From Bordetella parapertussis (GTDB lineage Bacteria > Pseudomonadota > Gammaproteobacteria > Burkholderiales > Burkholderiaceae): a stretch of 16,981 bases of DNA. Of the stretch, positions 16,766-16,981 are shown one piece after another; within the stretch, counting starts at the first letter, position 1, and each line of letters opens with the position of its first letter. The notes beneath the pieces were generated by a model. The model searched no databases. It saw nothing but the letters and a program-made list of their open reading frames with translations, and was not told the DNA's origin. Where the stretch lies: the NCBI GenBank assembly GCA_945901665.1, contig CAMDLJ010000014.1, forward strand, positions 1 through 16,981, given 5' to 3'. The position numbers were made by a program, and so were the translations under genes.

Positions 16766-16981
16766 TTACGCTGCCAACCTTGAATTGCGCGGCAAATGCG
16801 CCATCAAAAACTCCATTTGGTCGTCCAGGATGCGGCGATTGCGCAAAATAAAGTCTTCCCACAGGGTAGGCACATACGGCGTGTAGAGCAAAGGCATTTT
16901 GGCTTGCTCTGGGGTGCGGCTGCTTTTGCGGTGGTTGCAGGCGCGGCAGGCGGTGACCACGTTCATCCAATGGTCCACCCC
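16766..16981 (-). CDS. HNH endonuclease family protein, partial (N-terminus beyond window)
   Basis: Only the last 71 residues are inside the window. The visible part reads GVDHWMNVVTACRACNHRKSSRTPEQAKMPLLYTPYVP and then VPTLWEDFILRNRRIL. The N of WMNVV and the CRACNHRKSS segment, with its zinc-binding CxxC and the final HNH-region His, mark the C-terminal half of an HNH domain; the first histidine motif lies upstream, off the window. The frame is open at the right edge (the codon before GTG 16976-16978 is GGG), so the GTG is not the start. These stand-alone HNH proteins are common in Burkholderiales chromosomes with unknown role. Confidence 0.82.
   Translation of the reverse strand, partial: GVDHWMNVVTACRACNHRKSSRTPEQAKMPLLYTPYVPTLWEDFILRNRRILDDQMEFLMAHLPRNSRLAA

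Overview
The window looks like chromosomal DNA of a GC-rich betaproteobacterium, most likely Burkholderiales/Comamonadaceae (Limnohabitans/Rhodoferax-like). This rests on overall protein similarity as I recognise it and on the gene neighbourhoods (ftsK-lolA-rarA facing trxB; rpmB-rpmG; a PimC/PimD-like acyl-CoA dehydrogenase pair). It is inference, since no 16S or other marker is present. Coding density is high, all complete genes appear intact, and there is no tRNA, rRNA, CRISPR array, insertion sequence or prophage gene in view.

Layout. (1) 1-4266, minus strand: a tightly packed livH-livM-livG-livF cassette (branched-chain-amino-acid-type ABC importer: two permeases, two ATPases) followed 17 bases later by a phytanoyl-CoA dioxygenase-family gene that runs off the left edge. 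No substrate-binding protein is visible. (2) 4418-8718, minus strand: ftsK (chromosome segregation), lolA (lipoprotein carrier) and rarA (replication-fork AAA+ ATPase), a conserved housekeeping block. (3) 8840-10543, plus strand: trxB, divergent from ftsK, then after a 281-base gap with a promoter-like element and a hairpin, rpmB and rpmG (ribosomal proteins L28 and L33), closed by a strong hairpin terminator that looks bidirectional. (4) 10675-13248, minus strand: a membrane fatty-acid desaturase preceded by an RsmB/NOP-family RNA m5C methyltransferase; a perfect 14-base palindrome lies just before the desaturase ribosome binding site. (5) 13322-13561, plus strand: a small DUF1653 protein, followed by a 61-base palindromic dispersed-repeat-like element filling the convergent gap. 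(6) 13639-15936, minus strand: two adjacent acyl-CoA dehydrogenase genes likely forming one heteromeric enzyme, with a candidate repressor operator (GCACG-AC-CGTGC) between promoter-like boxes. (7) 16051-16656, plus strand: purN; then the 3' part of an HNH endonuclease gene on the minus strand, cut by the right edge.

Most of the window is core metabolism and cell-cycle machinery. I did not find a convincing new defence or mobile system. The points most worth a second look are the dispersed repeat at 13575-13635, the helical tail on the desaturase, the candidate operators before the desaturase and acyl-CoA dehydrogenase genes, the hairpin in the rpmB leader, and the coupling of a PhyH-type oxygenase to a Liv-type importer.
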